This document shows positions 11,601 through 21,363 of a DNA stretch of 64,000 nucleotides, piece by piece (positions within the stretch are counted from its first letter, which is position 1; the number at the start of each line of letters is the position of its first letter). The notes beneath the pieces were generated by a model, which did not search any database, had not been told where the DNA came from, and saw nothing but the letters and a program-made list of their open reading frames with translations. Made by a program: the position numbers and the translations under genes. The stretch is from Symbiodinium natans (lineage: Eukaryota > Sar > Dinophyceae > Suessiales > Symbiodiniaceae): positions 594,001 through 658,000 of the forward strand of contig CAJNDS010002088.1 of NCBI GenBank assembly GCA_905221605.1, written 5' to 3'.

Positions 11601-13917
11601 TAGGGTGTAGGTGCCCTGATTTATGTTTTCTAGGGTGTAGGTGCCCTGATTTATGTTTTCCAGGGTGTAGGTGCCCTGATTTATGTTGGCTTCCAGGGTG
11701 TAGGTGCCCTGATTTATGTTTTTTTTTCTAGGGTGTAGCTGCCCCGATTTATGTTTTCTAGGGTGTAGGTGCCCTGATTCCTTCTTCTAGGGTGTAGGTG
11801 CCCTGATTTATGTTTGCTAGGGTGCAGGTGCCCTGATTTATGTTTTCTAGGGTGTAGGTGCCCTGATTTATGTTTCTAGGGTGTAGGTGCCCTGATTTAT
11901 GTTTTCTAGGGTGTAGGTGCCCTGATTTATGTTTTCTAGGGTGTAGGTGCCCTGATTAATGTTTGCTAGGGTGTAGGTGCTTTGATTTATGTTTTCTAGG
12001 CTGCAGGTGCCCTGATTTATGTTTTCTTTCCAGGGTGCAGGTGCCCTGATTTATGTTTTCTAGGGTGCAGGTGCCCTGATTTATGTTTTCTAGGGTGTAG
12101 GTGCCCTGATTTTTTCTAGGCTGTAGGTGCACAGATTTTTTTCTAGGGTGTAGGTGCCCTGAGTTCCTCTTGTTTGGGTGCAGGTGCCCCGATGAATTTT
12201 GTCTGATTTGTTTGTTCTAGGGTGTAGGTGCCCTTATTTTCTTTTTTTAGGGTGTAGGTGCCCTGATTTGTTGTTCTAGGGTGTAGGTGCCCTGATTTAC
12301 ATTTTCCAGGGTGTAGGTGCCCTTATTTCCTTGTTTTTGGGTATAGGTGCCCCGTTTTTTTTTCCTGGGTGTAGGTGCCCTGATTTATGTTTTCTAGGGT
12401 GTAGGTGCCTTGTTTCCTTTTTTTAGGGTGTAGGTGCCCTGATTCATGTTTTCTAGGGTGTCCCATATTCCCGCGTTTTAGGGTGCAGGTGCCCCTATTT
12501 ACATTTTTTCAGGTGTAGGTGCCCTTATTTCCTTCTTTTAGGGTGCAGGTGCCCTTATTTTGTTAGGGTGTAGGCCTTATTTCCTTTTTTGTGGTGTAGG
12601 TGCCCTTATTTCCGTTTTTCGGGGTGTAGGTGCCCTGATTTCGATTTCCTTTTTAGGGTGTAGGTGCCCTTTTTTTGTTTCCGGGTGCAGGATTTTACCT
12701 TTTGTAGGGGGTCGGTGCCCTTATTTCCTTTTTTAGCGTGCAGGTGCCGTTACTTACTTTTTTTCGGGTGTAGGTGCCCTTATTTTTTTAGGGCGTGGGT
12801 GTCCTTATTCACCTATGGTGTTGGTGCCCATATTCCCTATTTCAGGGTGTAGATGCCCTTCCTTCTTTTTTATGTTGTAGGTGCCCTTATTTCCTTGTTT
12901 TAGGGTGTAGGTGCCCTTGTTTCCCTTCTTTAGGGTGTAGGTGCCCTTATTTCCTCTGTTTAGGGTGTAGGTGCCCCTATTTCCTTCTTGTTGGGTGTAG
13001 GTGCCCTTATTTCCTTTTTTTGGGTGTAGGGTGCCCTGAATTTTGTTGGTGGGGGTAGGTGCCCTTATTTCCTTGTTTTTGTGCAGGTGCCCTTACTATT
13101 TTTTTAGGGTGTAGGTGCCCTTATTTCCTTTGTTTTGGGTGTAGGTGCCCTTATCTATTTTTTTTAGAGTGTAGGTGCCCGTATTTCCTTTTGTTAGGGT
13201 GTGGGTGCCCTTATTTTCTCGTTTTTGGTGTAGGTGCCCTTTTTTTGGGTGCCGGTGGCAGGTGCCCGTATTTCTCGTCTGAGGGTGTAGGTACCCTTTT
13301 CTTCTTTTCGGGTGTTGTAGGCTCCGTGTGTGTGTGTGCCCTTATTTTCTTGTTTAAGGGTGCAAGTGCCCCTATTTTCTTTTTTCAGGGTGTAGGTGCC
13401 GTTATTTCATTTTTTTTTAGGGTGTAGGTGCCCTTGTGTAGGTGCCCTTATTTCCTTTTTTCGGGTGTAGGTTCCCTTATTTCCTTCTTTTAGGGTGTTG
13501 GTGCCCTTATGGGCGTGGGTGTCCTTGTTTTCTTTTTTTCGGGTGCCGGTGCCCTTATTTCATTTTTTTCCGGTTGTAGGTGCCCTTATTTATTTTTTTG
13601 GGGGGTGTAGGTGCGCTTATTTCATTTTCTTAGGGTGGATGTGTTTTTTTTTTTTTTAAGGGTGTAGGTGCCCTCATTTCCTCGCCCTCATTTCCTTTCT
13701 TTAGGGTGTAGGCGCCCTTTTTGTTTTGAGGGTGTAGGTGCCCTCATGTTGTTTTTTAGGGTTTAGGTGCCCTCATGCTGCTTTTTTGGGGTGTAGGTGC
13801 CCTCATGTTGCGTTTTAGGGTGTAGGTACCCTCATTTCCCTTTTTGTAGGGTGTAGGTGCCCGTATTCTTTTGGGTGTAGGTGCCCTTAGTTCCTTTTTT
13901 TTGGGTGTAGGTGCTCT
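8690..13917 (+). repeat. 5.2-kb minisatellite, about 30-bp unit with higher-order structure
   Basis: Units read roughly GATTTATGTTTTCTAGGGTG + TAGGTGCCCT, with 29-bp and 33-bp variants (GATTCCTTTTTCTAGGG; an extra TTC before TAGGG; CTGGGGTGTGG). From about 8.9 to 11.5 kb the variants follow each other in a repeated order, giving a higher-order unit of roughly 200 bp. From about 12.1 kb the units decay towards CCCTTATTTCCTTTTTTAGGGTG. Length implies well over 100 copies. Apparent reading frames through it (GCRCPDLCFL on plus, HLHPRKHKSG on minus) are unit-length artefacts. Confidence 0.95.
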
Positions 13918-14075
13918 TAAAGTCAGCTTTTAAAACCAAAAAGGGTACCCTGTCTTTTCCTACTTACTTCTCCAACAGCTGACCTTTAAGCTTTTTGGTT
14001 TTCTTATTTAGTAGGAATAGCCAAGTTTCACCTTTTTTTCTTTTGGTTGTTGGAGAAGTACGCCTAGGTTACTCC
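13918..14075 (+). mobile_element. right flank of the minisatellite, shared with a dispersed element
   Basis: After the last unit (ending GGGTGTAGGTGCTC) comes AACCAAAAAGGGTACCCTGT and then CCTAGGTTACTCCTGGG. The same order, with a single GGTGTAGGTTCCC unit, occurs at 30955-31060, so the array appears to be an expansion inside a dispersed repeat. Confidence 0.55.
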
Positions 14076-14147
14076 TGGGTCTAGTTCTGGTGCGCCGCCC
14101 GACTCCCGAAGCCTCCGGTGCTAGCGCCTCCAACAGCCCAAAGACTC

Positions 14148-14225
14148 CAATACTCCTTATAGCTACGGAATATTCCCTAAATCATATAAAGGGACCCTTG
14201 TAGATTTTCAGGAATATCCCTAAAC
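14148..14225. mobile_element. family D element, second copy
   Basis: Paired GGAATATTCCCTAAATCATA and TTTTCAGGAATATCCC arms around AAGGGACCCTTGTAG, as in the family D copies at 6465, 16488, 42295 and 51855. Confidence 0.5.
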
Positions 14226-14267
14226 CCTACACCCTAAACCCTAAACCCTAAACCCTAAACCCTAAAG

Positions 14268-14366
14268 CTTGGGATGCCCCCCTGGTACGAACAGTCCTTC
14301 ATAGGGATCATAGTACCCAGTATCATCCCCATGAAGAAGTGTTAGTATAAGGGGGGAACATCCCAA
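14268..14366. mobile_element. family E inverted-repeat element (copy E1)
   Basis: Starts CTTGGGATGCCCCCC and ends with the counterpart TAAGGGGGGAACATCCCA; the inner arms carry AACAGTCCTTCATAGGGAT and its complement. Other copies: 28739-28794, 29612-29709, 40043-40142, 46636-46738, 51292-51372 and 53699-53800. Confidence 0.7.
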
Positions 14367-14375
14367 CCTATAACC

Positions 14376-14453
14376 CTAAACCCTAAACCCTAAACCCTAA
14401 ACCCTAAACCCTAAACCCTAAACCCTAAACCCTAAACCCTAAACCCTAAACCC
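14376..14453 (-). repeat. telomere-like array (CCCTAAA)n
   Basis: About eleven uninterrupted CCCTAAA units directly after family E copy E1. Confidence 0.9.
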
Positions 14454-14748
14454 CTAGAGCCCTTAGTAAAGGGGGTATTGGAGTTTGCTGGCAACGTCTC
14501 ACAGAACATCGGGGCAACTGGGATGCAGAGCAGCTGGCCGGCCGCCCCCGCCCTTGACAGCTCCCAAACCTGTTGGGGTTTAGGGTTTAGGGTTTTTGGT
14601 TTGGGGTTTGGGGTTTGGGTTTGTGGTCCAGGGGCTTTGCTTGAGAGTTTAGGGTTTAGGGATTAGGGATTGGGGTTGAGGGTTTGGGGTTTGGGGTTTG
14701 GGGTGTAGGGTTTAGGGTTTAGGGTTAAGGGTTTAAGGTTTTGGCGAG

Positions 14749-15458
14749 TTCCGCCACTGCTTCTACGAAGAGGCCGAGGTAGCAGTTTCGACTGAAGGGC
14801 CGAGCCCCCAGCGTGTACCCTCACATGGATAAGCCTTAGCCCTTGGGTTGATAGGGTGTATCAGGGGTACATAAAGGGGGTCCCCATATATGGGCCCATA
14901 CTCAGGGACCATATAACTACCCTTAGGATACGGTTTAAGGTTCTTTTGGCCCTCTTTTGTCGTGATCGCTGCCCTGCTCCCATAGAGCCTTAGCCAAGTT
15001 TTATGGTGCGCTGGACTGCCCTCAGCGTGTGTTTGGAAGGGGTGTGGCGCCACCGGCCATCGTTTCCACAGCAGCCGTCGTGCGGCAAAAACGTGTCTTC
15101 CCAAAGTGATCTTTACAAACCCTAAAGCTTCATCTTCTCCCTAGTTAGGGTACTTCCCACCCTACTTACCACTACCCAGAATAGCCAGCAAGTTTGCGAA
15201 GCCCCGACAGAAAGGACGGCAACCCGGCAGCTTGCCATCAACCATGCTTTTTAAGGACCACTATCAGGGTAGCGAACTACCCAGAGAGCTCTATGTAAAC
15301 CCTAAAGTAACCTAAGAGCAAACCTTGAATAAGCCTTCATCATGCACCCGAACTACCCTAACGAATTGCATTGTCACGCCAGGGTACATCTAAGTATATG
15401 GTTTTTACCCACCTGCGTTGTAAGCCTCGCAAGCCTCCGAACGACATCAATGATCTCG
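14749..15458 (+). CDS. set of four exons of one gene, unknown protein
   Basis: 14749-14814 follows GGCGAG and has a GT at 14815 (22 codons, HCFYEEAEVAVSTEG). 15026-15109 follows CCCTCAG (APPAIVSTAAVVRQK) and reaches a TGA, though GT donors occur before it. 15180-15268 follows TACCCAG and ends G|GTAGCG (RIASKFAKPRQKGRQP). 15383-15458 follows CACGCCAG and ends CTCG|GTGAGA (KYMVFTHLRCK). All are on the same strand, and the first intron contains a family F element. Junction phases are not all resolved. A 113-codon reverse frame across 14763-15104 lacks splice borders and is treated as a shadow. No family recognised. Confidence 0.52.
14840..14932. mobile_element. family F element (partial) in an intron
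   Basis: Carries GGGTGTATCAGGGGTACATA, ATATGGGCCCATACT and the terminal GGGACCATATAACTACCC followed by TTAG. The right end is the inverted counterpart of the GGGTAGTTATATGG left ends seen at 27037 and 37131. Confidence 0.6.
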
Positions 15459-15589
15459 GTGAGAAAGAGAGAAACACATAAGTATATGGTCAGTTCGCTA
15501 AATTCTGAATTTTCAAAATAGATCACCCCCCCTCCCCCCCCTCCGCCCCCCCCGCCTCGCCCCCCCGTTTGCGAAGTGAAGTGAGGTCC

Positions 15590-15724
15590 TAACCCTAAAC
15601 CCTAAACCCTAAACCCTAAACCCTAAACCCTAAACCCTAAACCCGAAACCCTAAACCCTAAACCCTAAACCCTAAACCCTAAAACCTAAAACCTAAACCC
15701 TAAACCCTAAACCCTAAACCCCAA
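15590..15724 (-). repeat. telomere-like array (CCCTAAA)n
   Basis: Nearly uninterrupted CCCTAAA units with a few variants (CCCGAAA, CCTAAAA). A C-rich run at 15526-15566 lies just upstream. Confidence 0.92.
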
Positions 15725-15741
15725 ACCCAATCCTGGTGCAG

Positions 15742-15789
15742 GTCGAGCTCGGCCGCTGCCGCCACCTGCCAGTGCACAATGCCTGGGAG
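15742..15789 (+). CDS. 16-codon exon-like island
   Basis: Bounded by GGTGCAG and GAG|GTGCAG. Exactly 16 codons, phase 0 at both ends, reading VELGRCRHLPVHNAWE. Product unknown. Confidence 0.48.
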
Positions 15790-16089
15790 GTGCAGTGGGG
15801 GCGGGGGGGGGGGTGGGGGAGGCAGGAGGTGTGTGCCCTCAGCCTTATTCAGGGTTTAGGGTTAGGGTTTAGGGGTTAGGGGGTAGGGTTTAGCGTTTGG
15901 GGTTTAGGGGCGTTCAGGGTTTAGGTCTAGGGTGTAGGGTTTAGGGTTTAGGTGGCCCTCAACCCTACTAGGTAGGCCATTGAGATATTTCATATTTCCC
16001 CTTACTGGGTTTAAGAGGATCCATTTTAGGAATTTCAGAGGTTTTCGAGGGGCCATCCTAGCTTATACTCCCAAACCCCTTCACACAAG

Positions 16090-16140
16090 CGTGCGCGTCG
16101 AAATGCTGCCCTGGAGGCGGCCCTCATCACTCTAAGGGCA
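16090..16140 (+). CDS. exon-like island next to a family F element
   Basis: After ACACAAG it reads 17 codons (RRNAALEAALITLRA). The candidate donor GTTTCAC is the start of the family F terminal repeat that begins at about 16133. If right, the element supplies the 5' splice site. Confidence 0.42.
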
Positions 16141-16290
16141 GTTTCACGGGCCCTTAATATGGTCACTTACCCTCCTTAAAGGGTTCTGATATATGGGCCC
16201 TTAATTTGTATAGGGTATACATACACATATACATATATGTGTGGAGTTTTTACGGGTTCCCCTTTTTAAGGGCATGTGCATCATAAGGAA
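16133..16290. mobile_element. family F element
   Basis: Begins GGGCAGTTTCACGGGCCCTTA and contains AAGGGTTCTGATATATGGGCCC and TATAGGGTATACAT, as in the copies at 25013, 27037, 37131, 51190 and 61330. Confidence 0.6.
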
Positions 16291-16411
16291 CCAAAGGGGG
16301 TGGAAGCAAAGGGCTAAACAATGCCGCATAAGCCTTCACGGTTTAGGGTTTAGGGTTTAGGAAGCCCTTATGACTTATGAGTGCTTCCCACATGATGGAT
16401 GCCTTGGGCAG

Positions 16412-16474
16412 GCCCTGCTTTGGAGGACTCGCGGGCTGTACGTGACAGCAACTAGCGCGGATGCGAGGTTACGG
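16412..16474 (+). CDS. 21-codon exon-like island
   Basis: TTGGGCAG acceptor and CGG|GTGTTT donor frame exactly 21 codons (LLWRTRGLYVTATSADA), phase 0 at both ends. Unknown protein. Confidence 0.5.
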
Positions 16475-16487
16475 GTGTTTGTTGGGC

Positions 16488-16580
16488 CCCAATGCCCCTT
16501 CATGAAGGAATCTTCCTTGGAATATACTAGGGTTCCTCATATGGCTTAAGGATGATTCCTTACTTGTGAGGTATTGGAGT
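16488..16580. mobile_element. family D element
   Basis: GGGCCCCAATGCCCC at the left, then GAAGGAATCTTCCTTGGAATATACTAGG and the complementary arm GGCTTAAGGATGATTCCTTAC, ending GTATTGGAGTCTCTG. Confidence 0.5.
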
Positions 16581-17088
16581 CTCTGTTTTTTTGGGGTTTG
16601 AGTTCCTTAAAATTCTTAGAACCTGACTCCCCCATCGTCCCAGGGTGCCCAGCAACCGCTAGGTTTAGGGTTTAGGGTTTAGGGTTTCGGGTTTCGGGTT
16701 TCGGGTTTGGGGTTTGGGGTTTGGGGTTTGGGGTTTCCAGTTTGGGGTTTGGGGTTTGGGGTTTGGGGTGGAGGGGGGCAGGGTTTGGGGTTTAGGTGTC
16801 TCGAGGTTCTCTAGTTTCGGGTTTTTTTTGAGGTCGATGCTTGAGGTCGGTGAACCCCAAAAAGGCCCATAATTTTGGAGAATCCTCCAAACTAAGTAGG
16901 GCTGTCTAATATCTTGCTTGAACGGAGGGGTGATGGCGCTGTCTGGGTTTAGGGTTTGCGGTCAGGATTTAGGGTTTAAAGGGCTTCGGGGTACTTGGAG
17001 CTTCTTGGGTAGTCTCTGTTCATGCTAGTGCTGTGCATGGCTGCAGCCGAGCAGACCCCTGGGTGCGGAGGGCTAAAAACTCGCCAAG

Positions 17089-17220
17089 TCGGCCTTGGCC
17101 AGGCACATGCGCCTGTTGATGAACGCCCACGCGCAGCAGCGGGAAGCCATCTTCGAGAACCTCGCCGACGATGTTCGTGTGACGGCGTCCACTGCGGACG
17201 CGTGGTGTCGGCGCGTGTGC
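17089..17220 (+). CDS. 44-codon exon-like island with amphipathic helix
   Basis: After CTCGCCAAG one frame is open for 44 codons with almost every third position G or C (MRLLMNAHAQQRE, AIFENLADDV). This strong third-position bias makes it a more reliable coding call than the overlapping 67-codon frame from ATG 17022. Helical, charged; no family recognised. Confidence 0.58.
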
Positions 17221-17487
17221 AGTGAGACCAGTGGCCTGATGAAGTGATGAGTATAGTTCTACCCTACTTCGGTTAAAGATACCCCATGAACCTCCAGGAA
17301 ACCGCCAGGTGCACTAAACCCCAAGCCCCGACCCCCAAACACCAAACCTTAAACCTTAAACCCCAGCCCGTTCCAAGTAGCCCTAAACCCTAAACCCAAA
17401 ACCCTAAACCCTGAACCCTGAACCCTGGACCCTCAAACCCCAAACCCTAAGTAGGGGTTTGCGTTTCAGCTGCAACAGCATCTGCTA

Positions 17488-17638
17488 CTTGGAGGTTCAT
17501 GGTACTTACTAACCACTTATAACTGGGCTTATAACCCTACTTATAAGTGGGATAACCCCTATAAGGCCCTTTAGGGGTATTATAAGTAGGGTTATAAGTA
17601 CAGTTATAATTGGTTAGTAAGTCCCCTGAACCTCCAAG
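17488..17638. mobile_element. family A inverted-repeat element (A1), TA-flanked
   Basis: Near-perfect palindrome about 150 bp long. It starts CTTGGAGGTTCATGGTACTT, ends AAGTCCCCTGAACCTCCAAG, and is flanked by TA on both sides. The TA flank and lack of coding fit a MITE mobilised by a Tc1/mariner-type transposase (inference). Other copies: 30405, 38196, 42489 and 56893. Confidence 0.78.
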
Positions 17639-17717
17639 TAGTTGGAGGAGCCCAGCTGTTCTTCGGAACAGCGATGTCCGCTGGCTGTGCCTGCCTCAGG
17701 CACCAGCCGCCAGGCTG
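17639..17717 (+). CDS. exon-like island directly after element A1
   Basis: The element's terminal CTCCAAG provides the acceptor AG. The island then reads 26 codons (NSDVRWLCLPQAPAARL) to CTG|GTGGGG, where a long G-rich tract begins. Suggests A1 forms the 3' end of an intron. Confidence 0.52.
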
Positions 17718-17862
17718 GTGGGGGGGGGGGGGGGTGGGGGGGGGGGGGGGGGTGGGGGTTGGGGGGGGGGGGGTGGGGGGGGGGTGGGGTTGGGGGGGGG
17801 GGGGGGGGGGTGGGGGTGGGGGGGGGGGGGGGGGGGGGGGGGGTGGGGGGGGGGGGTGCCAT
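17715..17862 (+). repeat. G-rich tract with GGGGT interruptions
   Basis: Almost 150 bases of G with scattered T. Long poly-glycine or poly-proline frames here are composition artefacts. Length is probably unreliable in the assembly, and quadruplex formation is likely. Confidence 0.9.
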
Positions 17863-17995
17863 GTGATGCAGTGACCCTCAGATGTAGTTTAGGGTTTAGG
17901 GTTTAGGGTTTAGGGTTTAGGGTTTAGGGTTTAGGGCTTGTGCCGAAGTCATGATGGCTTTTGCCGCGTGCGGCGCTTTTAGCGGGTGCCCTCAG

Positions 17996-18036
17996 AAGTG
18001 TATGATTTGCTTTGCTGGCTCATGCACGGATACAAG
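17996..18036 (+). CDS. 13-codon exon-like island
   Basis: GCCCTCAG acceptor, AAG|GTTTTC donor, reading VYDLLCWLMHGYK. Very short but rich in residues unusual for chance reading of local sequence. Confidence 0.42.
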
Positions 18037-18493
18037 GTTTTCAGACCCTAGACCCTAAACCCTAAACCCTAAACCCGAAACCCTAAACCGGCCAAGGGCG
18101 TTGGGCTGTGAAGTTTCGGGCAGGCCTTGATCTTGAGCTCTCTTTTCTTTGGGCTTTCGTTAGCAAATTCAGATCCCAATATCCCAGAAACCCTAAACCC
18201 TAAACCCTAAACCCTAAACCTAAACCCTAAACCCTAAACCCTAAACCCTAAACCCAGACAGAGTACACCTTAAATCACAACTAGTGGGGACTCGAAGGGC
18301 TCTGTGGGGTGGAGCTCGGAATTTCTAAACCTGCAATCTGGCACCCTTAGGGCCTTCAGCAAGTCCTCCTGCTCCATGCCTAGCCCTAAACCCTAAACTC
18401 TAAACCCTAAGCCCTAAACCCTAAACTCTAAACCCTAAGCCCTAAACCCGCCGGAGGCCGTTGGCAAGGCATGCCCGACCTGCAACGCTGCAG

Positions 18494-18720
18494 CCTCAGG
18501 GGTTTACTCGGAAGCCTGTTTCGCTTCGTAGGTGGGGGAAGTGAGTTGGGTTATGGGTAGGGGATACTAGGTAGACTTACTAAGCCAAAAGGGCTTCGAA
18601 GTAGGCTTTAATTCGGGTTGCGGGTGTGCTTGGCAGGTCGCACGCTGGAAAGCGCACAGCAGAATGCAGACACAGCCATCCCCAGACCACCCGAACCGAG
18701 CCAAGCCCGACTCACCCTAA
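18494..18720 (+). CDS. two exon-like islands around a family C element
   Basis: Island 1 (18494-18531) follows CGCTGCAG (PQGFTRKPVSL). A family C stretch with GTGAGTTGGG and ending GGGCTTCGAAG follows (18541-18600). Island 2 reads on to 18717 with TAA at 18718 (VARWKAHSRMQTQPS; a TTGGCAG acceptor lies at 18630-18636). Phase across the element is unresolved. Confidence 0.42.
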
Positions 18721-18915
18721 ACCCCAAACCCCAAACCCCAAACCCCAAACCCCAAACCCCAAACCCTAAACCCCAAACCCCAAACCCCAAACCCTAAACC
18801 CTAAACCCTAAACCCTAAACCCTAAACCCTAAACCCTAAACCCTAAACCTCAAACCCCAAACCCCAAACCCCAAACCCTAAACCCTAAACCCTAAACCCC
18901 AAACCCCAAACCCTA
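18720..18915 (-). repeat. mixed telomere-like array
   Basis: Blocks of CCCCAAA and CCCTAAA alternate in homogeneous sub-blocks over about 190 bp. Confidence 0.9.
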
Positions 18916-18994
18916 AACGCTGCGATCAATCGACCCACCTATAGGATGGCAGAGACATTGGATCGCTGTAATCAACTCATGGGGCCCGGTCCGT

Positions 18995-19125
18995 CATAGT
19001 TGCCCTATACTTGAAGGTTCGTTTTGAGTAGTTATAGGTAGGGTTATAAGTACCCTAAGTAGGGTGATAAGTATAGATGCTACCATACTTGCAGCCCTGT
19101 TGAAAGCAAGCCATGAACCTCCAAG
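18995..19125. mobile_element. diverged family A element
   Basis: Begins ATACTTGAAGGTTCG and ends CATGAACCTCCAAGTAA. The interior (GTAGGGTTATAAGTACCC) differs from A1. Similar diverged relatives occur at 31072-31262, 31424-31530, 47917-48135, 59313-59400 and 62690-62955. Confidence 0.55.
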
Positions 19126-19382
19126 TAATCGCCCCCTAGACCCTAAACCCTGAACCCTAAATCTTTATACGGCCTACACTTCCATCCCCCTAAACCCTAA
19201 ATCCTAAACCCTAAGCCCTAAACCCTGAGGTCAGTCCTTATATGGACATGCTCTGGGCGCTGCTGCACCCACTCCAGGCGCCTTGCTTTTACACCCTGAA
19301 TTGGCCCTAAACTTTCGAACCAGCCGAAGCCCTAAGCTCTCAGCTCCCGTAAACCCTAAACCCTTAGCTAATCTTTGCGACA

Positions 19383-19700
19383 GTCGCAGCGCAGGAGGCG
19401 TGCAGAAAACAGCAGTCGTGCCAACACCTGCAAGTGTACCGGAGAACCCTTCTGGAAACCCGCTCCTTGCTTGGAAGGTCCTGGAGGGCTGTGAGAATCA
19501 GTGGAGATCCGCGATAGATTTCCTGCTCATAATGTCTACTCGGCCGGAGGGGCAATGCAGCAAACAAATCGTCGGGTCGAAGAAGACGTCCAGCCTCCCA
19601 GCATGAGAAAAGCCCAGTTCAACCGAGCCTTTGCTCCCACCGCGGTCTTCCACACGTTCGCCCCGTCTGCCACTGAGATGTACAAAACACCTTACAAGAT
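19383..19700 (+). CDS. coding island, frame uncertain, unknown protein
   Basis: After GCGCAG the sequence stays protein-like for 300 bp but in changing frames. One frame reads VPTPASVPENPSGN; after GAGAATCAG (19491-19499) another reads EIRDRFPAHNVYSAGG and later FNRAFAPTAVFHTFAPS up to a CCCTAAA tract. A short intron near 19478-19499 or an indel could explain the change. Coding is likely, the exact structure is not fixed. Confidence 0.48.
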
Positions 19701-19844
19701 CACCCTAAACCCTAAAACCCCTAGACCCTATACCCTAAACCTTCAACCGGTCAAAAGCATGCGCCCGGAAGGTTTCTCGCAGCACAACGCATGCCGGCGT
19801 GGTGGTGTGCAAATCGGTTTGACACACTTGAGTTCAGCTCCTAA

Positions 19845-19992
19845 AACCTAAGCAACTATTTGCTTAAGAGCCCCAAAAAACACAGCAAAAACAATCCCTA
19901 TATTACCCTTATAAGGAAGAATCTGTTTATTTCTTTGGGGCGGGGGGGGTTCTTAAGCAATTAGTGGGGGTTCTTAAGCAATTAGTAGTAAG
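19845..19992. mobile_element. family B element, second copy
   Basis: TTTGCTTAAGAGCCCC at the left and GGTTCTTAAGCAATTAGT (twice) at the right, with the CCCTATATTACCCTTATAAG core shared with 301-440. Confidence 0.6.
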
Positions 19993-20294
19993 TCCTGAGT
20001 TAAGGGTGTCGGGTTTTCGAGCCTCAAGTCTGGGCTGCTGACTTCAGGAGCGCAGATGAAGTTGCCATACACAGGAAGCTGGGTTTAGGGTTCAGGGTTT
20101 TAGGGTTTAGGGTTTTTGCTTTAGTATGAGAATTCCTAGAAAAGCGGAGACCCCTGATCTACCCTGCAAGCCTTACTATAGTGATTTGGGGGGATGCCCA
20201 AGTAGTATAGGATCCCTTATAATCAGGACCCCGATAAGGTGCCTCTAATTTCAAAATCCCCCATATCTCCTCATGTTGATCGCTTTTCTTCAAG

Positions 20295-20330
20295 CTGCCT
20301 GACAGCAAGCCAGCTTATGGCTTGGCATGG
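20295..20330 (+). CDS. 12-codon exon-like island
   Basis: CTTTTCTTCAAG acceptor and TGG|GTTTAA donor enclose LPDSKPAYGLAW in phase 0. A similar small island (SADEVAIHRKL) lies at 20048-20081. Confidence 0.42.
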
Positions 20331-20667
20331 GTTTAAGGTTGTAAAACGCTCAAACCCTAAAACCTAAACCCTTACTGCAACCTTAGATGCAGCTATCGGG
20401 GTTCTTTTCTAAGGCTGGAGTCTAGAGTTTACAGATACAACCCTCAACCCTAAACCCAGTTTCGGCAAGGTGCCGAAGTGCAGCCGTGTTTGGGGATTTA
20501 GGGCTTTAGGGGTTTGGTAATGGCCGTCACGCGTTTCCTCGCCGTAACTGCTTCCTGCTCTCGATACCCTAAGCCACTGAGTTTTGAAGTACTACATTAC
20601 TACTTTCTTGGTTTCTGGATTCCCATGATAGCTACTTATGCAAGAAAAGTATCCACTTTTCTGCCAG

Positions 20668-20723
20668 GGTCTACTCCAAAGTAGCGACCACGTGGTTCAT
20701 GTGCAAGTGTTCTTCGCCCAAAC
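20668..20723 (+). CDS. exon-like island, hydrophobic
   Basis: Follows CACTTTTCTGCCAG, a good acceptor, and reads GLLQSSDHVVHVQVFFAQ into a telomere-like tract. The donor is not clear. Confidence 0.45.
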
Positions 20724-21015
20724 CCTAGACCCTAAGCCCTTCAGCCCCAAATTCTAAACACGAATCTCGTAGACCCGTTACAACCCCTATGAACACTCAA
20801 AAGCTCTAAACCTACCCTAAACCCCTTAACTCCAAAGCCGTTTTAAGCCCTTTGAGGCCCTAGGAAGCGCTTTAAGGCCCTTTACCCTGAACCCTAAACC
20901 CCAAACCCCAAACCTTAAACCTTAAACCCTAAACCCTAAACCCTAAACCCTAAACCCTAAACCCTAAACCCTACCCCCCCCCCCCCCCCCCCCCAACCGC
21001 CCTCTGCGAAGCCAG

Positions 21016-21084
21016 GTCTGTCGTGATAGCCAGTCATTGGTCCCAGACATGGAGGCCGAACCGGGGGTCGGAGAGATGCTGTCA
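21016..21084 (+). CDS. 23-codon exon-like island
   Basis: GAAGCCAG acceptor and TCA|GTTCAC donor enclose exactly 23 codons (SLVPDMEAEPGVGEM), phase 0 at both ends. Confidence 0.5.
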
Positions 21085-21249
21085 GTTCACTGACGGTTTA
21101 GGGTTTAGGGTTTCGGGTTTAGGGTTTAGGGTCTAGGAAAACCCTTCCGCCGATTTCCCTGCTCTGTAGTAAAGGTTCCGGGGTTTAGGGTCTAGAGGTT
21201 GGACCTAAACCCGAAACCCTAAACCCTAAACCCGAAACCCAAGCTTCAG

Positions 21250-21363
21250 GGTCTTGAGGGTGGGGCTGCCCCGGCGGTTTCATGTAGTACGAGCTTGCAC
21301 GCAGTCGAGGACTTCGTTTGGGGAAGTCAGCCACCCAAGAACTCAAGATCTCTGAAACCTTAA
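21250..21363 (+). CDS. possible terminal exon, strand uncertain
   Basis: After AAGCTTCAG the plus strand is open for 37 codons to TAA at 21361 (SLHAVEDFVWGSQPP). The minus strand across the same bases is also protein-like (ILSSWVADFPKRSP after GGTTTCAG). I favour plus because neighbours are plus. Confidence 0.38.
   Translation, partial: GLEGGAAPAVSCSTSLHAVEDFVWGSQPPKNSRSLKP

Noticed and set aside
12664-13427. Cysteine-rich frames in the decayed part of the minisatellite
   Set aside because: Same unit-length artefact with degenerate units; no independent evidence of coding.
17610-17906. Poly-glycine and poly-proline frames over the G-rich tract
   Set aside because: Homopolymer composition. 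Only the 26 codons before 17717 are kept as an exon-like island.
18275-18379. Minus-strand island reading MEQEDLLKALR with a GT donor
   Set aside because: Attractive, but only 11 codons to the donor and a plus-strand frame is equally open; not enough for a call.
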